This document shows positions 10,724 through 23,700 of a stretch of DNA of 64,000 nucleotides, in pieces. The translations under genes were made by a program, and so were the position numbers. The notes under the pieces are model-generated. The model was given only the letters and a program-made list of their open reading frames with translations, had not been told where the DNA came from and made no database searches. Position 1 is the stretch's first letter, and each line of letters starts with the position of its first letter. This DNA is from Phaeosaccion multiseriatum (Eukaryota; Ochrophyta, other classes): contig OZ218965.1 in assembly GCA_965112735.1 (NCBI GenBank), positions 2,108,001-2,172,000 on the forward strand, in the 5' to 3' direction.

Positions 10724-13700
10724 CCATGGAGATGATCGGTGCTCCGTCATGGAACCTTGTGATGGGCTTGAAAGGCTTAAAAGGGGAGGAGGAGTAGGCC
10801 TTTTCGGCCGTCTGTTCATTTCCAGGGGGGGGTGATTCCGTGGGGGGGGGGGGGGAGAGTTCCGTGGGGGGCGGAGGGAGGGCTCAGTGAGGGTGAGCAG
10901 GTGAGTGAGCTCCTTCTCGGGAACCCTGCTGTCGAACCAGTGACCCCCCCTTAAACCCCCCCCCCCCCCCGACCCCAACCCTAAAAAGGCAACATCAAGC
11001 GCGGTCCTACGTACCCCCTTACGTACACCCTTACGTACCCCCCTTACGTACTCCCCTTACGTACACCCTTACGTACCCCCCTTACGTACACCCTTACGTA
11101 CACCCTTACGTACCCCCCTGACGTACCCCCCTTACGTACCCCTTCGGTCTCCTGCCTCCTCCTCTCCGCCTCCTCCTTGCGCATCGCTACGGTGTCCTGC
11201 ACGAGTCTCTCCTTCAGAGCCTCCATCTTCGGCGAGGAGGAAGGGCCCGGAAGGGGCAGCAAGGGGGCGGGGGCTCCTTTCACCGTGGGGGACGAGGAGG
11301 GGGGCGAGGAGGAGGAGGAGGAGGAGGAAAAAGTCGTCGAGGCGTGTGTGGTGCCGCCGAAGGTGGAGCGCGCCTTGCTCTCTTTGCTCTCTTTGCCCTT
11401 GTCCTTGTCCTTGGCCTTGCTCTCCAGCCTGAGGAGGGGTGGCCGGAGCGGTGCTTGGAAAACGAGGCCGGAGCTGCTGCCACTCTCCCTCCCCCCCGCC
11501 CCCCCTCCCTGCTGCTGCTCCTCCTCCACGCCACCCCCCTCGCCGCCTTCGGACGGAGCATCCTCGCCCCCTCGGGACACCTTCCCCCCCCGGGGCGGGG
11601 TAGGCGTAGGGGCTGGCAATGCCTCCAGTGCGAGAGGAAGCATGAGCTTGAGGAGGAGGAGGGGGAGCTCGTGGGCTGCCATCTCTCCGCGCCCCTCGGG
11701 ATCAAGCTCGTCGAAGGCCTCCAATAGGCGAGGACGCTCCTTCGCCATCTGGGGGGAGGCATACGAGAGGCATACGAGAGGCATACGAGAGGCATACGAG
11801 AGGCATACGAGAGGCATACGAAAGGCATACGAGAGGCATACGAGAGGCATATGAGAGGCATACGAAAGGCATACGAGAGGCATATGAGAGGTATACGAGA
11901 GGCATACGAGAGGCCTACGAGAGGCATATGAGAGGCATATGAGAAACATACGGCATGCGTCAGGCAAGGCAGCGAACACTCTCTCACGGACACGCTCGCT
12001 CCTCAGGGGAGGAGAAGACGTCAAGCTCAAACACGTACACACACCCTCTCGAATGCCTCTCGTGTGCCTCTTTCACAACCCTCACTCATTCACTCACTCA
12101 CTCACTCACTCACTCACTCACTCACCCACTCCATCTTCTGCTGCATGTAGTCCCTCCTCTGCCTCCTTACTCGCTCCCTCTTCTCCGCCGCCTTGGCCTC
12201 CAAATGCTCCTTCTCCTCCATGTCCCCAAGTCGCAGCGTCCCCCCGGTGCCAGTGCTGCCCCCCCCGCCCCCCTCCTCCACCCCCTCCCCCTCGCCCTCC
12301 CCCTCTCCCTCCCCCTCGCTGTCGTCCCCCGATAGAAGAGCCATAGACGAGGGCAGACTGTCTGCGAGAGTGCCGACATCTCCATGCATCAGCACTGAGT
12401 ACGCCGCCAAGCTGCCCTCCTCATCACCTGCATCTCCTTCATCTCCTTCATCTCCCTCCACCGCCCCCCCCTGTGATTCGATACCTTCAACCTCAACCCC
12501 AATGCCCCTCTCCTTCTTCCACGCGGCAAGCTTCTCCTTCTCCTTCTGCTCCTTCATCTTCACCTTCTCCTTCTCCCTCCTAATCCTCTCCCCCTCCCTC
12601 CTCTTGCGCTCCTCCTCCAAAGCCTCCAGGTCTTTCCTCACCTCCCTCGCGAGCGTTTCATCATGTGCCCTTTCGACTGCCCGGATGAAACCGTCCCCCT
12701 CTTCTGTCATAAGGTACCTTCTCATCTCCTCCAGCTTTCTCCTCGCCGCCGCGTCTGCCTTCCTCCTCTCGTCCCTTGCTCTCTTCTTCTCCGCTCGCTG
12801 GGCACTACGCTCTTCTTTGGCCTCCACGTCCGCGATACAGGCGGGAAGCTGAGAGGAGTGAGAGGATGGATGGCAGTGGATGGCAGTGGATGGAGGGGAT
12901 GGATGGCAGTGGATGGAGGGGATGGAAGGCAGTGGAGGGAGGGGATGGATGGCAGTGGATGGATGGCAGTGGATGGCAGTGGAGGGAGGGGATGGATGGC
13001 AGTGGATGGAGGGGATGAATGGCAGTGGATGGAGGGGATGGAAGGCAGTGGATGGAGGGGATGGAAGGCAGTGGATGGAGGGGATGAATGGCAGTGGAGG
13101 GAGGGGATGGATGGCAGTGGAGGGAGGGGATGGAAGGCAGTGGATGGAGGGGATGGATGGCAATGGATGAAGGGGATGGATGGCAGTGGATGGAGGGGAT
13201 GGAAGGCAGTGGATGGAGGGGATGGAAGGCAGTGGAGGGAGGGGATGAATGGCAGTGGATGGAGGGGATGAATGGCAGTGGATGGAGGGGATGGATGACA
13301 GTGGATGGAGGGGATGGATGACAGTGGATGGAGGGGATGGATGGCAGTGGATGGAAGGCAGTGGATGGAGGGGATGGATGGCAGTGGATGGAAGGCAGTG
13401 GAGGGAGGGGATGGAGGGGATGGAAGGCAGTGGAGGGAGGGGATGGAAGGCAGTGGAGGAGCAGTTGTCGAAGTGTTGGGCCAGAGCATCGAGCGAAGCA
13501 AAGTGAGGCGAAATAAAACACAGCGAAGCATTGCTTGTGTCAAGGCCGCTCCCTAGGCTTGCAACACACACGCTGGTGATACAGTGCGGGGGCTGACACA
13601 CCTTAACCCTTCTCCTCCTCCCTGCTGTATTGAAATTCAAACTCACCGGTGCCTTCCTCCACTTCCGACTCAAGTTCCAAACTCCATCCTCTCTTGGCCC

Positions 13701-16432
13701 AACCTCCTCATCCTCAACCTCCTCCTCCTCCTCCTCCGGTTCCTCCTCTACCTCCTTCTCCCACTCCTCCTGGTGTCCCTCCCCCCTGCTCCCCTGCTGC
13801 AACCGTCGCAGCTGCTCCTGCTCCCAGCTTATCTGCTCCTCCTCCTCCTCTGAGTCCGTGAGAGAGAGCGAGCCAGCCTGTGACTCATCCAGTTGTGAAT
13901 TCTCCAAACTGTCCAGTGTATCCAAACTGCACACACTCAGGCACTGAGAGGTCTCCTCATTCCCCCCCGTATCACCAACTGCTGTGCCTCCAACAGCTGT
14001 ATCACCAACAGCTGTATCACCAACTGCCCCCCCCTCCCCCCCCATGAAGGTCACAGAGCTCTCAGCACTCCTGAGCCTCGCCCCCGCCCATTGCCCATCC
14101 CCGCCCTCCTCTTCCTCCTCCTCCTCCTCCTCCACCTGGTTCTGACTTCCCTCCCTCCTTCCCCTTCCCCCCACTAGGGCATGTGGTGGTTCTCCAAGTC
14201 GTCGTCCCTGTGGCGGCGGTGTGGAGGTTTCCGGACCGGCGCCCTCACCCTCCTCCCCTTGCTCGTCCCCCGCCCCCGCCCCCTTACCCTGTGTCCCCCT
14301 CTTCTTGCTCTCCTCCCGCTCCCTCTCCCGCTCCAGCCTCTGTTCGCGCCTCCTCCGCTTCCTTTCCCTCTTGTCCTCCTCGTCGTTAGGCCCCCTGGCT
14401 CTCCTCCTCTCCTGCTCATCCCTCTCTCTCTCCAAGGCAAGCTCTGCTGCTTGTGCTTCATCACGGATGCGCTTCTTCTCTGCACGCCTCTCAAGCTTCT
14501 TCTGCATTGCGCGCTGAGGAGGGGAGGGGAGGGGAGGGGAGGGGAAGAGGAGGGGAGGGGAGGGGAGGGGAGGGGAGGGGAGGGGTCGTACGTGCGTGCG
14601 TGAGTGAGTGAGTTGCATTACAAGCGAACTTGCTCGGTAATTAGAACGTTGGCTAATGAGTTAGTGGGTGAGAGAGTGAGCGAGACAGTGAGTGAGTGAG
14701 TGAGTGGGTGAGTGAGTGAGTGAGTGAGTGAGTGAGTGAGTGAGTGAGTGAGTGAGTGAGTGAGTGAGTGAGGAAGTAAGTACTTGAACGAGTGAGTGAG
14801 TGAGTGAGTGAGTGAGTGGGTGAGTGAGTGAGTGAGTTGAGTGAGTGAGTGAGTGAGTGAGTGAGTGAGTGAGTGAGTGAGTGAGTGAGTGAGTGAGTGA
14901 GTGAGTGAGTGAGTGAGTGAGCGAGTGAGTGAGTGAGTGAGTGAGTGAGTGAGTGAGTGGTTGCATGAGTGAGTGAGTGAGTGAGTGAGTGAGTGAGTGA
15001 CTGAGTGAGTGACTGAGTGACTGAGAGAGGGAGTAAGTGAGTGGTGTGGGTCAGTGGATGGGAGTAAGTAAGTGAGTGGTTGAGTGAGTGAGTGAGTGAG
15101 TGAGCGAGTGAGTGAGTGAGTGAGTAAGTGAGTGAGTGAGTGAGTGAGCGAGTGAGTGAGTGAGTGAGGGAGCGAGTGAGTGAGTGACTGAGAGAGTGAG
15201 TGGGCTGGCGGGTGGGAGTGAGTGAGTGAGTGAGTGAGTGATTGTGTGAGTGAGTGAGTGAGTGAGTGAGTGAGTAAGAGAGTAAGCGAGACAGTGCGAG
15301 AGTGAAAAAAGTGAGTGGGCTGGCGGGTGTGAGTGGGCTTGCGGATGAATGCAGGGGTGCGTGTATCATAGGCGACGTGTGTGTGTGCGTGCGTGACTAA
15401 CCTCATTCCGGAGCCTGCGCAGCTGCGAGCGTGTGAGGGGTGGGGCCCGAGCCTCTCTGTTACGCTGCAGAGAGGCGGCAATGGATGGGAGGGCGCCGTA
15501 GCTCTCCGTGCGGATGGTGTGGGCTTCACGCACCCACTCCTCGGGCAGTAGGGGGTTGCCGTGTAGGTCCAGCCGCCGCAGCCTTGGCCAGTTGGTCATA
15601 CAGCAGTTGGTCATACAGCATTTGGTCATACAGCAGTTGGTCATAGAGTAGGAGCAGGTGGTCATTATAAATCCGTCCGAGGGAGCTTCACTTCGGTGCC
15701 ATTGAGTGCCATGGATTCCGTTACGCTTCCCTGTATGCCTCTGTGGTCCGTGCCCAGGCCAATGCCGAGGCCAATGCCCAGGCCAAGGCAGAGAGGGTCC
15801 ATGCACACACCACCGAGACCAACACGACGCCAACACCACCTTCACTTCATGCCAAGGCTATGCGATAGAGAGCCACGCCCTCCATCCACTGCCATCCCCC
15901 CCCCTCCCCATCCACTGCCATCCCATCCCATCTCCCTCGACTCACCTGCCATTGAGCACGAGGCAGTGCGCAAGCTCCTGCCCCCCGAAACTGTCAATGC
16001 CGTTAACGGACAAGTCCACTCTAACGAGCCCCACGTTGCGCGCAACGGCCCCGCACCACTTGTAGAGGCCGATCTTGAGGCCGCCCTCTTGGGCCCCGAT
16101 GGCTTGCATGTGCAGCTCATGGAGGGTGTCATTGTCAAGCAGGAAGGGGGACAGCGTCTGGAGAGGGGGAGGGGGAGGGGGGGGAGGGTTGGCGGGGGTG
16201 AGAGGGTGGGTGGGTGGGTGGGTGGGTGGGAGGGAGGGAGGGAGGGTGGGTGGGTGGATGGGTGGGTGGGAGGGTGGGTGGGAGGGTGGGTGGATGGGTG
16301 GGTGGATTGGAGGTGAGGCATACGAGAGCGATATCGAGAAGGGGGAGGGGAGAGAGAGGGAGGGAGATAGAGAAAGAGAAAGAGCAAGAGACAGGCAGAG
16401 AGAGAAAGAGGGAGAGAGAGACAGACAGACAG

Positions 16433-16473
<41 letters not shown>

Positions 16474-19400
16474 AAGGGACAGAGAGAGAGCAGCTACTGA
16501 CAACTTCGATCCTAGCCCCCCACCCCTCCCCAGCAAGTGGACACTGAAACTGCCCAGCAAGTGGACACTGAAACTGCCCAGCAAATGGGCACTCAAACTG
16601 CCCAGCAAATGGACACTGCAACTCACCTCCAGCCCCTTGGCCCCGAGGGGGTTGTGTCCGATGTCAAGCACTCTCAGTGCGGCGTTGCGCTTCAGTGCCT
16701 CGCACAGCAGACCCGCAGAGTCCGCCCTGATGGCAGTCATGGATGGCAGGGGATGGCAGGGGATGGCAGGGGATGGCAGGGGATGGTAGGGGATGGCAGG
16801 GGATGGCAGGGGATGGTAGGGGATGGCAGGGGGTGGCAGGGGATGGCAGGGGATGGCAGGGGATGGCAGGGGATGGTAGGGGATGGTAGGGGATGGCAGG
16901 GGATGGCAGGGGATGGTAGGGGATGGCAGGGGATGGCAGGGGATGGCAGGGGATGGCAGGGGATGGCAGGGTATGGAGGGTGGGAGGGGGCTGGTCAGTG
17001 CTGGGGCGCCCTCCCTCGCCCCCTCCCCTTCCTTCCTCCTTCCCCATTCCCCCCACACCTCCCCTCCCTCCCTCTCTCTATATCACCAACTCGCTCACCT
17101 AAGATGGTTGTGCTTGAGCGCAAGCGTGGTGAGCCCTCTACTGTGCAGGAGCATGTCCGCCACCGCCGCACAACCGTCGATGTGAATGAGGTTAGACGAA
17201 AGGAACAAGGAGCGCAAGGAAGGGTGGTTCTTCACGCCAAGCATAAGGGCCGAGGTGCCGTCGTCGCCAAGGCTGTTGTTGCTCAAATTGAGGAACACGA
17301 GGGACGCGTTGGTGCTGCAGTAGGGTGAAGGGGGCAGCAGTTACAGTTGGCGGGTAGGCAAAGGTCGTTGGACGTTCGGGCAGTCAATCAATCAGTAAGG
17401 GGAAGGAGCAAATTAGGGAGTCTGACTGGGAGTCGGTCAATCCGTCAGGCAGGCCGTCAGACAGTCAGGCAGCTAATGCCTGGTGTCCGTCAGGCAGTCA
17501 ATCAGTCAGGCAGTCAGTCAGTCAGTTAGTCAGTTAGTGAGTCAGTCAGTCAGTCAGTCAGTCAGTCAGTGAAGCAGGGCCACCAAGCGATCAATCAATC
17601 AATCAATCGATCCATCAATTTCAAACCCGTCGAAGGGAAAAGTTGGAGCAGCGGCGCAGCAGGGCAGCAGGCATATGGGCAGGCAGCCAGAGCCCCCAGG
17701 GAGGGGGGGGGCGATCAGACCTTGGACTAAGGTGGGCAAGGAAGAGGGCGGCCCGTCGTCCCCCCCTTCCCACCCTCCCTCCCTCCGTCCCTCCCTCCCT
17801 CACTCCCTCCCTGCCTGCCTGCCTGCCTCCCTCCCCCCTCCCTCCCTCCCTCACCCTACTCTACCCCACTCCCTCCCTCCCTCCCTCCCTCCCTCCCTCC
17901 CTCCCTTCCGTCCGTCCGTCCCTCCCTTCCTTCCTCCCTCCCTCCCTCCCTCCCTCCCTCCCTCCCTCCCTCCCTCCCTTCCTCACCCCACTCTACCCCA
18001 CTCCCTCCCTCCCTCCCTCCCTCACCCCACTCTACCCCACTCCCCTCCCTCCCTCCCTCCCTCACCCCACTCTACCCCACTCCCCTCCCTCCCTTCCTCA
18101 CCCCACTCTACCCCACTCCCCTCCCTCCCTCTTGTACCTGAGCGCTTGTCCGAGGTCCTTCGCTCCCTTCAGTCCGACCCCATTGAAGCTGCAGTCAAAC
18201 ATGCGCACCGGCGGGCCTTTCACCTTGCCCCTCCTTCGCATGGCCCAGCCATTCGCGTTGGTGATACAGCTCGGCCCCCCCTCACACAGGACCTGCGCCA
18301 ATGCCGACAGCCCCTGCCCCGACAAGCCGTTGTGACTCACGTCAAGATGGCTCACGTGATGGTCAGCGTAGAGGCAGGCAGCGAGTGCGGCAGCCCCGTC
18401 GTCGGCGATCGCCTTGCCCCGGAGACACACCTCGACCATCCGCTCGGGCGTGGAGGCCTCCCCTGAGTACGCCGCTGCAGGAGACACCTCCACCTCCCTT
18501 CCGCAAGGAGCGATGACCACCACGTTGAGCAGCGCAGAAGACGCACCGCGGATGTGAGGGCGCGTATTGGACCCCGGGGTGGAGCCAACGGAGCCAACAG
18601 AGGCGGCGCCAGAGGCAACAGAGGGGGTAGGGGAGGGGGCAGAGGAGGCGCTCCTCCACAGACTGAGGGGCTGCTGGTGCCCGGCCTTGTCCTCTCGCGC
18701 CCTGCGTAGGCCGGCCTCGTGCGCATACATCCAGGCACGTGCGCCTCGCAGATCAGAAACCCTCTCTTGGTCCTTTAACAAGCCTTCGATCCCTCCCTGC
18801 CGGCCGGGGCGGTCGGCGAGAGTACTCACTTCGTCCTGCTCCGTCAAGCGAATGTCAAGCGAATGTCAAGAGAATGTCAAGCGAATGTCAAGCGAATGTC
18901 AAGCGAATGTCAAGCGAGTGTCAAGCGAATGTCAAGCGAATGTCAAGCAAACGTCCAGCAAATGTCAAGCGTATGGGGCGGGGGGGAGGGGTCGGGATTG
19001 GCCGTGCACAGGCTTCAGATGGCGCTTATCTATACACACGCACACGCACACACACCCACACACATGCGCACACACACACGCACACACACGCACACGTACA
19101 CACATACAGCCCCACACCTCAACCCACCCCACATCCCGGAACGGAAACCTGCCCCTCCACCTTGTCCCCATAGTCCCTTCCCCTCACACCCCACTTTCTT
19201 AGGTGATTCCTACTCCTACAAAGTCAATGAACAACCCCACCTGTCCCATCCATCCCCACTTTCTTAGGTGATTCCTACTCCTACAAAGTCAATGAACAAC
19301 CCCACCTGTCCCATCCATCCCCACTTTCTTAGGTGATTCCTACTCCTACAAAGTCAATGAACAACCCCACCTGTCCCATCCATCCCCACTTTCTTAGGTG

Positions 19401-20690
19401 ATTCCTACTCCTACAAAGTCAATGAACAACCCCACCTGTCCCATCCATCCCCACTTTCTTTGGTGATTCCTACTCCTACAAAGTCAATGAACAACCCCAC
19501 CTGTCCCATCCATCCCCACTTTCTTAGGTGATTCCTACTCCTACAAAGTCAATGAACAACCCCACCTGTCCCATCCATCCCCACTTTCTTTGGTGATTCC
19601 TACTCCTACAAAGTCCATAAACAACCCCACCTGTCCCATGCCCCCTCGGTAGTACTGGTCCTCCGCCTCCCAGCCTATCGCCCTGTCCCCTCTCCTGCCC
19701 AAGTTGTGGTGCGCCACAACAAGGAGGTTACAGATGTCGCCCTCCGGCCCCTGGACAATGGGGGTGTTGCCCCCGTCGAGCTGCTTCCTGCCGTCCACGG
19801 TGAAGTAGTAGTGGTACACCCCGGGCACGAGGCGGATGTGGAGAGAGTGCGCGATGAAGCCCAGGCGGTGGTCCTCGTTCATGTCCTGTCGGTGATCGGT
19901 GATGGGCACAGGTATAGCAGTTGGTGATATAGCCACAGGTGGTGGTACAGTACAGCAGTTGGTGGTACAGTCAGTCCCGGGGAGGGGGGGGGGGGGGGGG
20001 GCGCTACGGCTCTATATGTGGCTTTCGCTTCGGGCCACTGCCTGTCTTTTCCCCTCCCCACACCCACGCACGCACTCACGCACCCACGCACCCCCGTATA
20101 CATATACACCCACCTGCCCAGCCCATCCGTTGAAGGATGCAAACACGCGTGCCCTTGAGCGTGTGAATCCCTCTAACCGAAACTCCACCTCCGCTCTCTC
20201 ATCGAGCCCGTCTTCGGAGGAGCGAAGTCCGTGAGCACCCCCCCTGGGCACCACCCACAGTGCCTTGCAGCCGTCCTCTGTCCCTGCTGCCCTTGTCCCA
20301 AGCAACGCCCCCACGTGGCCCCCTCTATCCCTCCTTCCCCCCCGCCTCCCTGTGGGCTCCACGCCCCCCTGCTGTTGCAAGAGCTTTAACAACACATGCT
20401 GCAGTGCCACAGAGCTCTTCCCCGCCACACGCCGCCCCCCCGCCTTGCCCCGCCGCATCAACGACACCACCCCCCCGTCTACTGCCATCCCTCCCCCCCT
20501 TCCTCCACCCCTCCCCCCGCCGCTCTCCCAGTCCCCTGGGGTGAGCCCCCCCCGGGTCTTGTGAAGGGCTCTCTTGGCCCTCCATTCTGCAGGGTCCTGC
20601 CCCTCAACGCTCATTCCCCTTGCCAGTGCCTCTCCACACAGGTCAGAAGGATCCTCCAGCCTCGGGTGCAGCCTGCGTGTGTGTGTGTGG

Positions 20691-20732
<42 letters not shown>

Positions 20733-23700
20733 GTGCGTGTGTGTGCGTGTGTGTGTGTGTGAATGTGTGTGTGTGTGTCATGTTAAGTTATGTGAGCGTT
20801 TACGTAAGGTTGTATATGATGGGTGTGGGTGTAAAATGTGTGAGCATGTATATCGTGTTGTACCGCGTGTGTGTCTACATCGAGGCAGGTATTTCGGTTC
20901 GTTGGTCGGTTCTTTGGTTTATTGGTTGGTTGGCTGGTTGATTGGTTGGTTGGTTGATTGGATGGTTGGTTGGTTGGTTGGTTGGTTGGTGGGTGGGTTG
21001 GTTGGCTGGTTGGTTGGTCGATTGGTTGGTTGATTGGTTGGTTGATTGGTTGATTGGTTGGTTGGTTGGTTGGTTGGTTGGTTGGTTGGGTGGGTGGTGG
21101 GTGGATGAATGGACGCATGGACTGATAGCTGACACCCTCCTTACTCTGCTGACTGACTGACTGACTGACTGACTGACTGACTGACTGACTGACTGACTGA
21201 CTGACTGACTGACTGACTGACTGACTGACTGACTGACTGACTGACTGACTGACTGACTGACTGACTGACTGACGGACTGACTGACTGACGGACTGACGGA
21301 CTGACTGACTGACTGACCGACTGACCGACCTGTAGGGTGCCGTGTTCTCAGGGTGCAGCTCTACACCAAGGTCCTTTGAGTACAGCAAGTGGAACTTCTT
21401 CGAGAACAGCAAGCGCCGCACACGGTACAGCCTGGGGGATGGCAATGGATGGGGAAGCAGGCGTGAGCGAGTAGGGTAGGCGAGGGCAGGGGGCGAGAGA
21501 CATAAGAGACACCAGACAAGCGAGAGAGACTCGAGAGAAGCCGTATCGGAAACACACCCCACGTGAGAAGCCGTATCGGAAACACACCCCACGTGTCGGG
21601 GGTGGCTTGCTTTGAGAGGGCGGGTGAAAGGCCCCCCCCCTGGATGAAGGGGTGAAAGAAAGTGCATCCCCCTGCCCACCCCGCCCCTCCTCCTCTTCGG
21701 TTGATTTCCCCTCCTGTAAGTCAATAAACTCAATTCCCTCCCCCCCCCTCCTCCCTCCCGCTCCCCTCACCGGCACTGCACGGTATCCTTCTGCTCGAGG
21801 AGGCTGCTGACGGGCTCAAAGCGCCTCTCCGCCGCTTCGAAGAGCTTCGCCTTTTCCTCGTGCAGAGAGACAGCCTTCTTGTTGTGCGAGTGGAGGGCTT
21901 CCAGGCTGGGGTGGGCAGCATGATGGGAGAGTATGAGTTTGAGACAGAGGGGATTGGAGAAGTATGGAGGGGCATTGAGTGCCATCGATCAGTGCCATCG
22001 AGAGCAACAACTAAACGCCATCGAGAGCCGCCAACGTGCGGTGCTCGGCTCGAACCTCCTGCCACCGGACTCAGCGAGTCAAACACAAATGTAGTACCCA
22101 GATCCAACCCCCCACCCTCCTCTCCCCTCCCCTCCCCTCCCCTCCCCTTCCACCCACTGCCACCCCCCCCCAACCCACCTGATGAAAGCGGTGTGACATT
22201 CGTGGCACACGTAGCGAGGCGGTCTGAACACACGAAAGTCGTCTCTCTTGATGGCGGCGATGCGCGCTTGTGCGTGTGCGATGATGACCCTCTGTGCCTC
22301 TGTTCGGGCCATGGCGCCAGACAGCTTGGACATGAAGTTGGAGGCGAATAGGGCGGCAGTCTGGCCCATGGCGCCTCTGAGGGGGGGTGGGGGTGGGGGT
22401 GGGGGTGGGGGCAGAGAGAGGGGGAGAGGGAGAGGGAGAGGGAGAGGGAGAGGGAGAGGGAGAGGGAGAGGGAGAGGGAGAGGGAGAGGGAGAGGGAGAG
22501 GGAGAGGGAGAGGGAGAGGGAGAGGGAGAGGGAGAGGGAGAGGGAGAGGGAGAGGGAGAGGGAGAGGGAGAGGGAGAGGGAGAGGGAGAGGGAGAGGGAG
22601 AGGGAGAGGGAGAGGGAGAGGGAGAGGGAGAGGGAGAGGGAGAGGGAGAGGGAGAGGGAGAGGGAGAGGGAGAGGGAGAGGGAGAGGGAGAGGGAGAGGG
22701 AGAGGGAGAGGGAGAGGGAGAGGGAGAGGGAGAGGGAGAGGGAGAGGGAGAGGGAGAGGGAGAGGGAGAGGGAGAGGGAGAGGGAGAGGGAGAGGGAGAG
22801 GGAGAGGGAGAGGGAGAGGGAGAGGGAGAGGGAGAGGGAGAGGGGGAGGGAGAGGGAGAGGGAGAGGGAGAGGGAGAGGGAGAGGGAGAGGGAGAGGGAG
22901 AGGGAGAGGGAGAGGGAGAGGGAGAGGAAGAGGGAGAGGGAGGGACAGGGAGAGGGAGAGAGGGAGTGAGGGACAGAAAGAGGGGGTGAGAGACGGGGGA
23001 GGGGAGGACAGAGAAAGAGGGAGGGAGGGTATCGTATCGGGGAGGGGGGGAGGGAGTCAGGGAAGAGCCGGACCCTGACCAGGCTTGGCCGGCCAGCTGT
23101 CAGCCCTCGGAATTGCATCGGTCCTCTCCTGAGAAGGCGCTACCTCCTTCCCTCCCTCCCTCCCTCCTTCCCTCCTTCCCTCCCTTTCTCCCTCCCTCCC
23201 TCCCTCCCCCCTCTCCCCTCACCCCTCCTCCCTCACCTCCTGGCGGCATTGGCATTGTCCCTATACCACACAAAGAACTCATCGAAGTCCACCTCTCCAC
23301 TGCCATCCTTGTCAATGCCCTTCATGAGGCGCTTGACGCCCTTCTTGTCCATGGGTATGGCCAAGGCCCTTAGTAGGCTACGCATCTCCTTTTGGTCGAT
23401 GGTGAGGGAGCCGTCGGCGTCGAACATGGTGAACACTTCGTGCGCCTTTTGCTTCAGACGGGCCTCGCGACGCGCCTCCTTCTCCTGTTTGGGTAACCAT
23501 CCACCCCCCAAGATGTACATACACGCATGAGTATACAGAGGTGTATAGGCACACACACACACACGCACACACATACAAAGCGTGGCCCCGGAGCAGAGCG
23601 GCAGCGGTTTGCGCAAGACGCATCTCGTGGGGCAGCAGCGGTTAGCGCAAGACACATCTCGTGGGGCAGCAGCGGCACGAGAGAGCCGAGCCCTCGGCCC

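Larger units (their letters stand above)
11140..14513 (-). other. Exons encoding highly charged coiled coils and a degenerate EF-hand (part of the giant gene)
   Basis: Exons 14513-13647, 12848-12126 and 11748-11140 encode long Lys/Arg/Glu helices with poly-Glu stretches. The first contains four near-copies of the pentapeptide AVGDT, encoded by the window's dispersed GTTGGTGATAC unit (about 13975-14030). The third begins [21 protein letters not shown], resembling a degenerate EF-hand, then a helix rich in leucine. The intron at 12849-13646 is almost wholly the GGATGGCAGTGG array and is also open in one frame, so an annotation program may wrongly fuse it into the coding sequence. Confidence 0.72.
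15402..18835 (-). other. Exons encoding RNI-type leucine-rich repeats (part of the giant gene)
   Basis: Five exons (18835-18138, 17314-17099, 16726-16627, 16157-15946, 15582-15402) encode LRR units: [90 protein letters not shown] and [11 protein letters not shown]. The L-x-x-N-x-L-x-x-x-G-x-x-x-L pattern fits the ribonuclease-inhibitor class. Repeats are split across exons in different phases. Confidence 0.82.

Noticed and set aside
11757-11945. GGCATACGAGA array considered as a CRISPR-like or regulatory operator array
   Set aside because: Units abut with no spacers and lie inside an intron next to the acceptor; it is a plain tandem repeat.
12114-14618. Single 834-codon minus-strand frame spanning 12.1-14.6 kb
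   Set aside because: It reads through the GGATGGCAGTGG intron array as Pro/Ser/His repeats; a donor at 13646 and acceptor at 12849 join the flanking charged exons in phase, so the middle is intron.
14618-15529. His-Ser-Leu-Thr repeat frame
   Set aside because: It is a tetranucleotide microsatellite open by chance in an intron of the giant gene.
22248-23118. Long Arg-Gly, Gly-Glu and Leu-Ser frames over the GGGAGA array
   Set aside because: Pure hexanucleotide array gives open frames in every phase on both strands; the flanking exons splice across it.
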